Below, piece by piece: positions 59,501-64,000 of a stretch of 64,000 bases of DNA. The stretch lies in the NCBI RefSeq assembly GCF_000764305.2, contig NW_025931949.1, positions 806,001 through 870,000 of the forward strand, in the 5' to 3' direction. The first letter of the stretch is position 1, and each line of letters begins with the position of its first letter. The position numbers and the translations under genes are program-made. The stretch comes from Hyalella azteca. Its lineage: Eukaryota > Arthropoda > Malacostraca > Amphipoda > Hyalellidae. The notes under the pieces are model-generated. The model was not told the origin of the DNA. It searched no databases and saw nothing but the letters and a program-made list of their open reading frames with translations.

Positions 59501-60818
59501 AGCACATTTACCAAGCATTATTATTGCATTACCTTATTCAGAAGAACAGAGTCTTCATAAATAATCATACAGTGATATCAAATGAATATCTATTAAAAAA
59601 AATTAAAAATCAGTGATGCAGTCAAACAAATAAATTACAATAAAAGCAAATCATGCATTCTAGGCATGCCTGAGTGACAGGAGTTAAGCTATTGATAATA
59701 AATTACCTGCTACAATGAGGATTTGGTTGGCAGGACTGATGTGGTAGTGGTCCTGTAGGCGTGCCTGTAGCTCCATCACGCTGTAACGTCATCAAACTTT
59801 GTAGGTAATGCTTTTAAAATTTACCACCACTTGTCAAATATAAGCTCCTTAACTCCAGAATCATCCTATATTATTGCAGATTTTTTTTTTGACAACATTA
59901 GCTCCTCTCAATAAAATACATTAAAAATAATCCCAAAAATGTTAAAAAAATATAACTATTAATTTAATGAAAATTATTATTTTTAAACAATGTAAAGCCT
60001 GTAAAACTCAATGCACTGCAGGCTAACAATTGCTGTAAAAACATAGAAAACCTATTTATTTAGAAAATTCTTCTATGCAGTGACAATAACAAAGAATAAA
60101 GTGATTAAGTTAAAACCTACATAAAATTGTTTGCACAACCAAAGTACAAGTACTTTCCTACAAGCAAGCAGAAAAGTTACAAAATTGTAAAGCCAAGACA
60201 AAGTTATGAGACAAACCTCTTGGCATGCAGGCCAACTTCCATCTTGTAAAATGTAGCTTTGTCCACGTCAAACACAAAAAACATCTTTGCAGCATCAAAT
60301 GAAGACAAGTTCAGACAAAACTTTGCAGTTGAGGAATAGCAGGGAGTTCGCCCACTTGGATTTGTAATTTTATCCTTTTCCTTGACATCAGTCAACTTGG
60401 TAGGACTTTTGAAGAGATACTTTGTTATAGCCCTCTCCTTTTGGTGAACTTTGCTGTTACTAGGTTTTTTAATTGGTGAAAGTTCTGTGTAGAGCAATCC
60501 TAAGCCAACATAACCTGAATTTTTCTTAAGTTTTGATGGCCTTGATTCATCAATACTAGAATTTAAAACTCTTGCCGAAGATGATTCAATCAAATTGAAA
60601 GAAGTGGACCCTACATATAGAGCATCTTCATATGCAGCATCTTCTCCCAATAACTTTGAACTTGAATGTGGCTGCGAGCTCTCTGCACTTCCGCATTCCA
60701 GTATACAATCCAGGAGTAAAGTCTTTGGTGATGCAGACAATGTTGGAGGCTGTGGCACGCTGCTGGATGATGGAGCAGCAAACACCTTTGCCCCCCAACA
60801 CAGCCCTGGCTGGTCTGA
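22674..60818 (-). CDS. RB1CC1: FIP200/RB1CC1 (Atg17-like) autophagy scaffold, 23 coding exons placed
   Basis: FIP200 scaffolds the ULK/Atg1 kinase complex that starts autophagosome formation, and its C-terminal claw binds cargo receptors. Identified by a ubiquitin-like N-terminal domain (MFFVFDVDKATF then QILIVADGIRLG and YRAGTEQSPVFLF), Atg17-like helical blocks (VGWTALLSHLQKCADTFDK, LLQWINDR, RLFCLAVAEIIRRRLYSNAF, FLTSLFPGLLENPPSHWGKK then PRDFDNRIP), a long coiled coil (exons 14-20) and the split claw (CQPGDVCLVVWDPQHQQYRF; NRFRVPMDTKFYRV). Exons in coding order are at 60217, 59707, 59188, 58728, 58269, 57492, 57080, 56648, 56317, 55544, 54889, 54116, 53143, 51163, 50292, 49570, 48263, 47818, 47007, 45056, 43495, 42831 and 22674 (lower ends). 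Phases agree throughout except across the last intron. Placed exons code for about 2,590 residues, against about 1,600 in vertebrates; the excess is the N-terminal extension, repeat exon 21 and the C-terminal tail. Confidence 0.95.
29873..29925. repeat. palindromic MITE-like element, copy 1
   Basis: Starts AAAATTTAGAGTCGCCCCAG and ends with the near reverse complement; core CAGCTTCTG-GTAATCCAAAT-CAGAAGCTG. A second copy is at 40704-40765. Confidence 0.85.
30240..30560. repeat. 20-bp minisatellite in FIP200 last intron
   Basis: About 15 units of CACAGCACGCGTCACTACGA with variants (ACGACA, CAGCCA alternation, giving a 40-bp higher-order pattern near the right end). The period of 20 leaves several plus frames open (Thr-Ala-Arg-Val, His-Asp repeats); these are not genes. 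Confidence 0.95.
31832..31859. repeat. 28-bp hairpin
   Basis: Perfect 12-base arms CTGTTCGTAATT and AATTACGAACAG with a 4-base spacer. Single copy. Confidence 0.85.
34780..34860. repeat. AT-rich tandem tract
   Basis: Repeated TATATGAATC / TTATATTATAT words with no coding content. Confidence 0.8.
34960..35190. other. GC-rich patch with open frames on both strands
   Basis: A stretch clearly richer in G+C than its surroundings (runs such as CACCCCCCAAAGTGAGGCAG and CCTCCCCCGTTACATGCGTC) inside the AT-rich intron. Open for about 75 codons on plus and 63-89 on minus. No recognised protein; could be a fragment of an inserted element or an exon of an unknown gene. Confidence 0.35.
38771..38865. 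repeat. 20-bp minisatellite
   Basis: Five tandem units of TGCTGCAAGCAAGACACAAG, almost identical; overlapping minus-strand frames (LAALVSCLQHLCLACSTCV-like) are repeat artefacts. Confidence 0.95.
40704..40765. repeat. palindromic MITE-like element, copy 2
   Basis: Nearly identical to 29873-29925 and same orientation. Arms AAAATTTAGAG...CAGCTTCTG and its reverse complement match at about 22 of 26 positions around a loop GTAATCCAAAT. Confidence 0.85.
42516..42538 (-). CDS. candidate 23-nt micro-exon c of FIP200
   Basis: Second intact repeat copy with acceptor and donor, same phase as the copy at 42730-42752; would insert VGCAVLTL. The middle copy (42619-42640) is 22 nt with a broken donor. 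Including both intact copies would shift the frame. Confidence 0.25.
42730..42752 (-). CDS. candidate 23-nt micro-exon a of FIP200
   Basis: Flanked by acceptor TTACCTGACAG and donor GTCAGT. Phase 1 in, 0 out, which is exactly what is needed between exon 22 and the last exon. Would insert VGWTVLRL. No homology support, and it is too short to replace the missing claw segment. Confidence 0.3.
42831..42990 (-). CDS. RB1CC1: FIP200 exon 22 (first half of claw domain)
   Basis: Acceptor acattgtttag|AGA, donor GACGCTG|gtcagt; phase 0 in, 1 out. Encodes VSVELGSCQPGDVCLVVWDP, QHQQYRFLLHHNFLHFLHSD and CFQELGLDAG, collinear with the FxVGDLVLIILDE...LYFLHSESLPALDL half of the vertebrate claw. The donor lies in a four-copy array. 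Confidence 0.94.
43495..44445 (-). CDS. RB1CC1: FIP200 exon 21, repeat-encoded acidic and Thr-rich segment
   Basis: Acceptor tcgaacacag|GAT, donor GCTAAG|gtaagg, 317 codons, phase 0. Begins DEQMLVMGTHNVPWLNWDPM and DQSSVEEYGLAHTHP, then about 16 copies of DAS(A/V)DP from an 18-bp minisatellite, then Thr/Ala/Asp repeats including four copies of ATATTASDTS from a 30-bp unit, then SFTSAEMSKSFTAATSL. Strongly acidic and probably disordered. Its position between coiled coil and claw is normal for a linker, but this composition is not known to me in FIP200. Open frames on the plus strand and in other frames are by-products of repeats whose length is a multiple of three. Confidence 0.88.
43611..43985. 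repeat. Thr/Ala-coding repeats with a 30-bp unit
   Basis: Built from GTGTCAGTGGCTGTG-type words; four consecutive 30-bp units (GAAGTGTCACTGGCTGTTGT and so on) lie at about 43760-43880. Confidence 0.95.
43990..44290. repeat. 18-bp coding minisatellite
   Basis: About 16-17 units of GGGGTCAACAGATGCATC or GGGGTCAGCAGATGCATC. Each unit has an ATGCAT core and encodes Asp-Ala-Ser-(Ala/Val)-Asp-Pro on the minus strand. Alternation of the A and G variants gives a higher-order Val/Ala pattern. Confidence 0.97.
44822..45018. repeat. long inverted repeat (hairpin element)
   Basis: Arms 44870-44931 and about 44937-44998 are near-perfect reverse complements with a loop of about 5 bases (CTAAAAACTTAAAAGCAAAG on one side, CTTTGCTTTTAAGTTTTTAG on the other). 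A weaker outer match extends to about 44822 and 45018. The same SLVCLN-type sequence occurs at 54790-54868. MITE-like. Confidence 0.9.
45056..45136 (-). CDS. RB1CC1: FIP200 exon 20
   Basis: Acceptor ctgttcacag|TAC, donor GCTCTG|gtgagt, 27 codons, phase 0. Encodes YHVQRCQEGPESFTVALHEL and GRDMQAL. No independent homology visible; included because it is flanked by consensus sites and keeps frame. Confidence 0.8.
47007..47123 (-). CDS. RB1CC1: FIP200 exon 19 (coiled coil)
   Basis: Acceptor gttgcaacag|AAT, donor CTAGCC|gtaagt, 39 codons, phase 0. Encodes NRSVQTLAAVMARHKRDLEA and LQQKTHALQTTNDYYRELA. Confidence 0.9.
47631..47779. repeat. dispersed hairpin repeat, copy B
   Basis: Same orientation and nearly the same sequence as 4546-4701, including the short CTCACTGCGGTGAG near-palindrome and the inverted arms AGCGCATTTTCTC / GAGAAAATGCGCT. 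Located in FIP200 intron 18, about 40 bp past the exon 18 donor. Confidence 0.85.
47818..47922 (-). CDS. RB1CC1: FIP200 exon 18 (coiled coil)
   Basis: Acceptor gtacaatcag|GAG, donor TCTCTG|gtgagt, 35 codons, phase 0. Encodes ELKKRLEEQFNLQRKAYVDE and FTRLSNESRTLRASL. Confidence 0.9.
48263..49270 (-). CDS. RB1CC1: FIP200 exon 17 (long coiled-coil/helical exon)
   Basis: Acceptor gtattacag|CGC, donor CAAGAG|gtaaga, 336 codons, phase 0. Contains VYHDLRQDIVNNLSVEFEDL, TSWIETKRALEDQIKQQQDS and LQVLDMYKRLNASQQALLRS, and ends REVQMMRSWPSFGQE. Helical throughout; I cannot map it to one named subdomain. Confidence 0.9.
49570..49659 (-). CDS. RB1CC1: FIP200 exon 16 (coiled coil)
   Basis: Acceptor gtattacag|ACG, donor CCAGAG|gtgagg, 30 codons, phase 0. 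Encodes TKRLKSESKREMAMLQSRFQ and RIVSTIGTPE. Confidence 0.88.
50292..50850 (-). CDS. RB1CC1: FIP200 exon 15 (coiled coil)
   Basis: Acceptor ttttccgcag|A, donor GAACTT|gtgagt; phase 2 in, 0 out, 186 codons. Almost wholly charged coiled coil (LKKEHDEEMSEMKASYESRI; ELREHVSKISSLEQELCDLN). Confidence 0.93.
51163..52035 (-). CDS. RB1CC1: FIP200 exon 14 (start of coiled coil)
   Basis: Acceptor tttgtgttag|C, donor AAAAG|gtacgt; phase 2 at both ends. Acidic N-terminal part (EHRESETDTEEFDKMTDAAF, EYDLEDAAEVPSLPHDSKTN) followed from about codon 130 by heptad-type coiled coil (YHHQIMELQKTIQENEGDHS; KELQQTHESSVQQLQSKHDV). Matches the central coiled coil of FIP200. Confidence 0.93.
52014..52489 (-). repeat. 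four-copy array spanning the exon 14 acceptor
   Basis: Four copies of a unit of 117-119 bp. On the minus strand each contains the acceptor GTGTTAG followed by CGAGCACCGCGAGTCGGAG and ACA, the first 22 bases of exon 14; the three intronic copies then diverge into TCAAAGTATTT. Copies start at 52014 (the real junction), 52133, 52252 and 52369. Confidence 0.95.
53143..53571 (-). CDS. RB1CC1: FIP200 exon 13, Ser/Thr-rich linker
   Basis: Acceptor cttctaatttag|T, donor GGGCAG|gtgaac; phase 2 at both ends, 429 nt with no stop in frame. Starts FEFRNGCNIKISGVND, then low-complexity Ser/Thr/Ala (TLSSSSASAEVCCSATNIHT; SLNSLTSANTSITSAEQVAG). The DNA contains about ten irregularly spaced ACTAGTG words. 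Corresponds in position to the disordered linker before the coiled coil. Shadow frames exist on the plus strand. Confidence 0.8.
53938..54112. repeat. degenerate short repeats beside the exon 12 donor
   Basis: Three imperfect occurrences of CCTCAATTAGGAA followed within 40 bp by GAGTAATTC, interspersed with further AGGAACTA blocks; unit roughly 50-60 bp. Confidence 0.6.
54116..54297 (-). CDS. RB1CC1: FIP200 exon 12
   Basis: Acceptor gttgcag|CTG, donor TTTCCG|gtgaga; phase 0 in, 2 out. Encodes LSQDYVSRLATAAPQYAELL then an Ala/Pro-rich linker ending SEPAFQSHHFR. Marks the end of the helical Atg17-like region. The donor side adjoins degenerate repeats with CCTCAATTAGGAA (53938-54112). Confidence 0.88.
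54281..54568 (-). repeat. four-copy array spanning the exon 12 acceptor
   Basis: Four copies of a 71-bp unit (plus strand begins ACGTAGTCCTGACTCAGCTG). Each holds on the minus strand an acceptor (TTTGTTACAG or TTTGTTGCAG) followed by CTGAGTCAGGACTACGTG, the first 18 bases of exon 12. The copy at 54281 is the real junction; extra acceptors are at about 54369, 54440 and 54511. Confidence 0.95.
54790..54868 (-). repeat. dispersed repeat related to 44840-44887
   Basis: On the minus strand the sequence beginning ATGTCACTCGTTTGCTTGAA matches 44840 onward on the plus strand with few changes for about 48 bp. Both copies translate to a similar SLVCLN(H/R)KF(T/S)KNLKA string, but neither has a longer conserved frame. 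Lies directly next to the exon 11 donor. Confidence 0.75.
54889..55068 (-). CDS. RB1CC1: FIP200 exon 11 (FLxSLFPGL block)
   Basis: Acceptor gcgtgcag|TGG, donor CCTCAG|gtttgt, 60 codons, phase 0. Encodes RQLEGHFLTSLFPGLLENPP then SHWGKKPRDFDNRIPQ, collinear with the vertebrate FLRNRLF...PPSF...KPRKFD segment; the basic KKPR motif is kept. Confidence 0.94.
55544..55730 (-). CDS. RB1CC1: FIP200 exon 10 (conserved Atg17-like block)
   Basis: Acceptor gcattacag|C, donor AAGCAG|gtcagc; phase 2 in, 0 out. Encodes VEQLQVEHSWMMLFIANMEN and APRLFCLAVAEIIRRRLYSN, one of the best conserved FIP200 blocks. The acceptor is the first unit of a three-copy array (55711-55903). Confidence 0.93.
55711..55903 (-). 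repeat. three-copy array spanning the exon 10 acceptor
   Basis: Units of about 62 bp, each carrying on the minus strand an acceptor (TTACAG) followed by CAAAGTGATATCGCTGGTGG, the first 20 bases of exon 10 with one change. The extra acceptors lie at about 55792 and 55854. Confidence 0.92.
56317..56387 (-). CDS. RB1CC1: FIP200 exon 9 (3' end inferred from phase)
   Basis: Acceptor cattttcag|ATG; MNDILQRVQKSK continues the helix. The strongest-looking donor (AAGA|gtaagg, 56357) would put the next exon out of frame. The donor ACAAG|gtcaga at 56317 gives phase 2 and an open junction to exon 10, so I use it; a missed small exon is the alternative. Confidence 0.6.
56648..56743 (-). CDS. RB1CC1: FIP200 exon 8
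   Basis: Acceptor ttacgctag|GTA, donor CAGAAG|gtcggt, 32 codons, phase 0. Encodes VYKARKTELPHSMARTDELL and CALQERVKDFQK, a continuation of the Atg17-like helix. Confidence 0.88.
57080..57250 (-). CDS. RB1CC1: FIP200 exon 7 (Atg17-like helix)
   Basis: Acceptor atgattacag|AGA, donor GGCGAC|gtaagt, 57 codons, phase 0. Encodes REEANYSQRERYYGKLLSEC and VSGLSDRLQSLKAHLDGARA, matching the AECR...GLEDRL helix of FIP200. Confidence 0.92.
57492..58002 (-). CDS. RB1CC1: FIP200 exon 6
   Basis: Acceptor cgcgcag|G, donor GGGCG|gtaagc; phase 2 in, 0 out. It starts RVPEVEAMMANFPVSLAICQ (compare the helix before the variable loop) and continues through a low-complexity loop with many Ala/Ser/Arg. It ends with a very acidic stretch (EEDEDSVDEDDSPAEQ) and the conserved LLQWINDRSKEPLGHYVSLA. 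Overlapping plus-strand frames are shadows. Confidence 0.92.
58269..58423 (-). CDS. RB1CC1: FIP200 exon 5 (Atg17-like region)
   Basis: Acceptor tactttcag|GTT, donor CGAGAG|gttagt; phase 0 in, 2 out. Contains CQYVGWTALLSHLQKCADTF and YVKFKEIFSSYQENAEKNQK, clearly collinear with the conserved GWAAIMANLEDC block of vertebrate FIP200. Confidence 0.93.
58728..58850 (-). CDS. RB1CC1: FIP200 exon 4
   Basis: Acceptor ttccccgcag|TTG, donor GTGTG|gtgagt, 41 codons, phase 0. Encodes LWRRFESTARITPYQKLEII and a helix ending AKVAKEVTCV, corresponding to the helix after the ubiquitin-like domain in vertebrate FIP200. Confidence 0.9.
58903..59188 (-). repeat. two-copy array spanning the exon 3 donor
   Basis: Two copies of about 143 bp (blocks CATATAAATGAGGCTTTT, AGCATCATTTCAGTATTTCA and CATGTAAGTAAGAATAAAA). 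The copy next to the exon ends with AAGCAACCTT, which contains the donor and last exon bases; the other ends with the similar AAGCTAACCTC. Confidence 0.85.
59188..59336 (-). CDS. RB1CC1: FIP200 exon 3 (end of ubiquitin-like domain)
   Basis: Acceptor gtgttacag|AT, donor CAAAAG|gttgct; phase 1 in, 0 out. Encodes DGIRLGEAAGQLVKYRAGTE and QSPVFLFRKEK, the last strands. Its donor lies at the edge of a two-copy tandem duplication (58903-59188). Confidence 0.92.
59707..59780 (-). CDS. RB1CC1: FIP200 exon 2 (ubiquitin-like domain)
   Basis: Acceptor gttacag|C, donor GCAG|gtaatt; phase 2 in, 1 out. Encodes VMELQARLQDHYHISPANQI then LIVA, matching the helix and third strand of the FIP200 ubiquitin-like fold. 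Confidence 0.92.
60217..60818 (-). CDS. RB1CC1: FIP200 exon 1: N-terminal extension and start of ubiquitin-like domain
   Basis: The frame is open from a strong acceptor (ttttttttacag|TCAGAC) for 178 codons before the Met at 60284-60282. That Met begins MFFVFDVDKATFYKMEVGLHAK, the first strands of the ubiquitin-like domain. In vertebrates the protein starts at that Met, and its context here (AAAGATG) is good. The upstream stretch is Ser/Pro/Lys-rich (VFAAPSSSSVPQPPTLSASP; SPIKKPSNSKVHQKERAITK). It is either a real N-terminal extension spliced to an unseen exon or an unusually long open 5' leader. Donor AAGAG|gtttgt, phase 2. Confidence 0.75.
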
Positions 60819-63800
60819 CTGTAAAAAAAAGTATTTGCATGAAATAAATCATTGTATACCGAACATATTTATAAATATCAAAGCAAAGAAAATTTGACAC
60901 ATAAGATAACCAGTCAAAATTCTATAAAACTAATAGAAAGAAATAGCATAATTCAAATCCATGCATATATCATAATTCCAGATTCATACACATTGTAAAA
61001 TTTTAAACAAAATAGAGAGACATCACTTTCTGACCCACTTTCTGTTGGCAATTAGAGTTGGAAACTCAACCTCCAAGACATCTTGGCAATATTTTAAAAA
61101 TTAATGGCATAGTTCATGGTAATTTATACTTATTTATTTTAAAGTTCTATTATATCATACAGCATACAGTTTATACCAGACAGAATTTTGAGAAGAATTT
61201 TCTTCACATAATGCATATTCCGCACTCTGCAGCAGGGGCCTCTTCCATTACAAATGCAGAGACCTACATAGATATTGAAAATAAACTTGCTTTATTTATT
61301 GTCAGCAATGACATATTAGTCACAACTGAATATGACTTGCCAAAGTATAGGAAAATCATAGAAATAATAATTATGAATACCATATTATGCTTGCATGCTA
61401 TATATATATGGTTTCCAAAGATAATTAAAAATATATTAGGATATCTTCTTAATTATTCAAGGATAATTAAACGGTCAGGAAGTTGAATTCAATTGCAAGC
61501 AATAGCAATAAAAAATATACAAAAGCACTACACATATTATGCTTGCATGCTATATATGGTTTCCAAAGATAATTAAAAATATATAAGGATATCTTCTTAA
61601 TTATTCAAGGATAATTAAATGGTCAGAAAGTTGAATCCAATTGCCAGCGATAGCAATAAAAAATATACAAAAGCAATTAAAAAATTTTTAAATAGGTCAT
61701 GAAGGCTAATAGGCTAAATTGCTAGCTATTTGATAACTGAAATTCAGTCTTTATCCCCTAAGACTTTTGAGCCAACTTGCAGGAAGTAAGCCAATATCCT
61801 AATTCCTAAGATCTTTCTGGTGGTGGAAAATTGGGCAGCAGCTACCCATGGACTGGGTAAAAATGCCCCTGCATCTGCCCAAGTGCCCATTTTCACCCAT
61901 TCCAAAGGGATTTTCCAAATTTTTTCAGTTTTTTCCATTGTTTAAAAAAATCAGCCAAGAAACAGTCCTTTTTACCTGCAATTTTAGGAATGTCAGGCAT
62001 AATATTCCAAGTTTGCATTAAAGTTGGTAGATTCACAAGATGATAGCATAGCCCTAGCCGGGCTAGCCCTACCTTTACCTACGCATTAGTAAACCTCAAA
62101 TAAATTTCATGTCAATCATGTAAAGAAAATTTGAAAGCACAATCTGGTATATTGGGCTGATATTTTCTAAATCATAAGTAACAAATTATTTCACAGGTAA
62201 TTATTGGAAATTTTAGGAAATATAGGCAATTACAACTTTTCCAGATTCTCCTAAAAGAATTAACCCTACTGGGTCTGTCAGCCTCATGCTCATGTCAGGT
62301 CAATCTGACTTAATGAGTCTGTTTGAGTCAAATCAGTCAATCATTATTCATTAATGAAGTTTGAATGAGCATTTCAGAAATTTGGTTTTCTGTGTTCATA
62401 CTAAGTAAATTCAAATTGAAGGAACATTTACTTTTACTCAAACTCTCAAAGAATTAAAAAAAAACTCACCTCAATGATTGTGTTTAATAGACAGCCTTGA
62501 TAATTTATGCTACAGATACTATAATATGGTTTTAAATAATAGACCACTAGACAAATTTCAGAAACGGCAGGTAGTCAGCTGAGAAATCTACCTTAATAAA
62601 CTAAGTAGCTACACTGCACTGACTGCAGCAAGATTGACTGAGCCTCAGCCTGGGAGCCACGGTTCATGGGTTACTTGACTTGCTTCCAAAGCAAATATCG
62701 AATTAAAAATCTACTCTACAAATCGAAAAGCAATCATAAAAAATACTAAATTCATCTACGTGACTCAACATCACACTCCATGATTGCTATTACATGATGA
62801 TTCACACTGCTCGGTCTACTCCTTGGCAACAGCTTGAAAATAGTAAAGGACAACAAAGGAAACGGACGAGGCCTAACACGACGCGAACAGCTGATCAGCG
62901 CGAAGTTTATAACTTGACGATTCCAAGTTAGTAAACCTGGAGAATTTACATGAAGCTTCCATCCATTGCAATTGATTAAAATGTCATAAATATCTTATCT
63001 TTCAAATTAAAAATTAACAAATCGAAAATGTTTTTAAAAATTCCATTACGCAGTTCATAATTGCAATTGAGTTTAACAAAGAAATTGTGTTTTTAGACGA
63101 TTAAGGCAATCAGACTCATAATTTTGTCAAAACAATATTTCATTAAACGGACTTGCAAGCTTTTAGATATCCCTACGTTGTCAATCGTTCTAGTTATATC
63201 GCTTTTAAAAATTTGTATTATGGAACAATTGAGGTAGAATTCAGAAGTTGTTTGATTTTAAATTTGCATATTTCTGCGGCTACAAGGAATCAGAATCCTC
63301 ATTAAATGCAAAGAGTATGACTCAGAGCGTAAATTGGTGACTTCCTATCGGAAATCAACCCAAAATCTAAGTGCATTTACGTTACCTAAAGACTTCATTA
63401 GCACACAATATAAATATTTCAAATGAATTTCGATTACGTTAGATTTCGTATATATGCTATTGCTATCCTACAAAATATAACGACACGTTAGTAGAGCTAC
63501 TATACAATAAAAAGACAATGGTCGTTTTGTGTGCAAGTGCATGTTTTTGTCTCTCAATAATTAATAAAGAGCTCTTATTTCAGGCAGCACGTGGTAACTT
63601 CATTGGGGCGAATGTTCTAATATTTTTTTATTCACCAACTGCATAGTTAGAAAGTATTTCATACTTGAATCGATTTTATTAAAACAACTACTACGGCACA
63701 AAAAACATTGAAAATGTAATATATATAGAACTTTTTCCATTGTGATTTGAAACTCTCCCGGGACACAGCAGTAGGCCTATCATCTACGAACATCATTTGT

Positions 63801-64000
63801 CTACATGCACGTGGGACCAAAGACATAAATTTTAAAACGAATGGTTACTAATTTTTTTTATCTAATTCAATGACAGTAATAGAATTTGCAGCGCTTGACA
63901 TTATCTTTAAATTTTAGAGTTACTACACGAGTTCCAAACTAAGTACATCAAGGCCGATACTCAAACACGATGCGAACGACACGAGCGCCGAGCCCAGACT
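60819..64000. other. upstream region of FIP200, no certain exon
   Basis: Must hold the exon that splices to the acceptor at 60819, since the first identified exon is open to its 5' edge. A TATA-like GTTATAAACT on the minus strand (62904-62914) with somewhat GC-richer sequence below it (62800-62900) is a possible promoter/first exon but is weak. Also contains a 152-bp tandem duplication (61381-61680). The 142-codon plus frame at 61058 has no recognisable features. Confidence 0.45.
61381..61680. repeat. 152-bp tandem duplication
   Basis: Two copies, starting 61381 and 61533 with CATATTATGCTTGCATGCTA and ending with ATAGCAATAAAAAATATAC, with few differences. Confidence 0.92.

Noticed and set aside
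61058..61486. 142-codon plus-strand frame
   Set aside because: No ATG at its start, strongly AT-driven composition, overlaps a tandem duplication, and no recognisable motif.

Overview
This is a eukaryotic, AT-rich, intron-rich window. The two recognisable genes are both animal genes, and gene content, exon/intron style and the many small tandem repeats suggest an arthropod, most likely a crustacean. The species-level guess is inference; no mitochondrial, rRNA or tRNA marker is present to confirm it.

Layout. (1) 1-2.8 kb: non-coding upstream DNA with a GA-rich microsatellite. (2) 2.8-16.2 kb, plus strand: a six-exon gene for a GCM (glial cells missing) transcription factor. Four exons spanning 2.8-4.5 kb carry the whole GCM DNA-binding domain. 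A 9.8 kb intron follows, then two exons for the long C-terminal activation-type region. All exon phases fit, giving about 768 residues. (3) 16.2-22.7 kb: tail-to-tail spacer between convergent genes, with a perfect 34-bp palindrome and a possible decayed element bounded by direct repeats. (4) 22.7-60.8 kb, minus strand: one very large gene for FIP200/RB1CC1 (Atg17 of Drosophila), the scaffold of the ULK/Atg1 autophagy-initiation complex. I place 23 coding exons. They encode a long N-terminal extension, the ubiquitin-like domain, the Atg17-like helical region, an S/T-rich linker, a long coiled coil, an extremely repetitive acidic Asp/Ala/Ser and Thr-rich segment, the C-terminal claw domain, and an unusual tail of roughly 280 residues after the claw. 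The last exon is separated from the previous one by a 19.3 kb intron full of minisatellites and palindromic repeats. (5) 60.8-64 kb: presumed upstream region of the FIP200 gene, with no certain exon.

The two genes act in different processes (cell-fate transcription control and autophagy initiation), and nothing in the sequence ties them together beyond their convergent arrangement.

The most unusual signal is in the FIP200 gene. At least five of its splice junctions lie inside local tandem arrays that copy the splice site plus a few bases of exon edge: the exon 3 donor, exon 10, 12 and 14 acceptors, and the exon 22 donor. In the exon 22 array the repeats create 23-nt micro-exons with acceptor and donor. 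Exactly one such micro-exon would restore the otherwise incompatible reading frame between exon 22 and the last exon. The conserved middle of the claw domain (the Lys-Glu-Tyr-Cys segment in vertebrates) was not found, so the structure across this intron is unresolved.
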